Source: Planctomycetaceae bacterium
GTDB taxonomy: Bacteria > Planctomycetota > Planctomycetia > Pirellulales > Thermoguttaceae
Length of the DNA stretch: 6,162 bases
Direction of reading: 5' to 3'
Assembly (NCBI GenBank): GCA_009783865.1
Contig: WRCR01000254.1
Span: forward strand, 1-6,162
Program-made: the position numbers and the translations under genes
Part shown: piece by piece, positions 5,688 to 6,162 of the stretch
Layout: each line of letters begins with the position of its first letter
How positions within the stretch are numbered: the first letter of the stretch is position 1
The notes under the pieces: generated by a model
Told to the model about the DNA's origin: nothing
The model's database searches: none
Seen by the model: the letters and a program-made list of their open reading frames with translations, nothing else

Positions 5688-6162
5688 ATGAAAAACATAA
5701 AAAAGAAGAAAAACGTTCTTTTGGTACTCGAAACTGCGCGGGCGATCAGCCGCGGCATCATGCAAGGTGTTTCCCGCTACGTGCTTGAACAGGACGACTG
5801 GATTGTTCAAATTGAAGACCGCGGACTTTTCGAATTGCCGTCTTCGTGGATCAAAGAGTGGAAAGGTCACGGTATCATTGCCAGCACATCATCGCTTGCA
5901 CTTGCCAAAACGCTGCAAAGCAAAAACGTGCCGATGATCGAATTACTCGGAAATGGAAAGCAGATCACCGCGGAAGTACGGTTTGACGATGATGCCGCCG
6001 CCGGAATGGCAGTTGAACACTTCACTCAAGCCGGATTCACCGATTTCGCGTTTTTTTCCGTCGGCAACGCATGGTGGACACAGAACCGCCAGGAGGCGTT
6101 TTGCCGTTATGTTGAAAAGCGTCAGGGTAATCTATATGTCTTTCCCTTTGCGGGAGCCGGAA
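5688..6162 (+). CDS. XylR-type (AraC family) transcriptional regulator, N-terminal part, cut by the window edge
   Basis: The first 158 residues are present and the frame is still open at the right edge. After a basic start (MKNIKKKKNV), the sequence follows the LacI/periplasmic-binding-protein-like sensor domain of XylR regulators: VLLVLETARAISRGIMQGVSRYV (9-31), WIKEWKGHGIIA (54-65), VPMIELLG (81-88), VRFDDDAAAGMAVEHFTQAG (97-116), then DFAFFSVG (119-126). There is no N-terminal helix-turn-helix as in LacI. By analogy with XylR the DNA-binding domain, an AraC-type C-terminal one, would lie past the edge, so this assignment is incomplete. The ligand is probably a sugar, unidentified. The ATG has only a G-rich stretch (5675-5679) as a possible ribosome site. 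It is divergent from the DUF1559 gene, with 197 bases between the two start codons. Its promoter and the direct repeats suggest autoregulation and control of the divergent set. Confidence 0.8.
   Translation, partial: MKNIKKKKNVLLVLETARAISRGIMQGVSRYVLEQDDWIVQIEDRGLFELPSSWIKEWKGHGIIASTSSLALAKTLQSKNVPMIELLGNGKQITAEVRFDDDAAAGMAVEHFTQAGFTDFAFFSVGNAWWTQNRQEAFCRYVEKRQGNLYVFPFAGAG

Noticed and set aside
5535..5870. 111-codon minus-strand open frame
   Set aside because: It overlaps both promoters and the start of the XylR-like gene, has no domain, and its product looks like random sequence.

Overview
The window looks like a piece of a planctomycete chromosome, probably from the Pirellulales/Thermoguttaceae side, though lineage is an inference. 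The evidence is a DUF1559 protein with a prepilin-type N-terminus and the H-X9-DG signature near its C-terminus, a very large secreted HzsA-related protein with two CxxCH haem motifs and a discoidin-like tail, and a XylR-type regulator.

Layout. Three genes lie head to tail on the minus strand, read from right to left: DUF1559 pseudopilin-like protein (5490 to 4243), small carboxypeptidase-regulatory-like lipoprotein (4146 to 3628), and HzsA-related cytochrome (3589 to 74). The gaps are 96 and 38 bases, so they could form one operon driven from an extended -10 promoter at 5547-5575. On the plus strand the N-terminal 158 residues of a divergent XylR/AraC-type regulator (5688 onward) run off the right edge, behind a near-consensus sigma70-type promoter at 5622-5650. 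All three minus-strand products are predicted to be exported: a pilin-like anchored protein, a lipoprotein and a periplasmic cytochrome. The regulator is a plausible controller of the set, but its effector cannot be read from the sequence.

Non-coding structure is the most unusual part. (1) A direct repeat, TCCCGCCAA, recurs exactly 20 bp apart and fills the space between the two divergent -35 boxes. (2) A 14-bp perfect palindrome lies at the predicted start of the regulator transcript. (3) A 50-base nested palindrome that can fold as a three-way junction, or switch to an alternative stem, lies inside the DUF1559 reading frame just before the prepilin motif. (4) A 7-bp-periodic array of about 140 bp inverts its orientation midway. 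It covers the DUF1559 stop codon, the whole intergenic gap, and the start codon and much of the signal peptide of the lipoprotein.

The likeliest undescribed elements are the in-frame palindromic element and the heptad array that partly codes a signal peptide. Both would be settled by searching the rest of the genome for copies.
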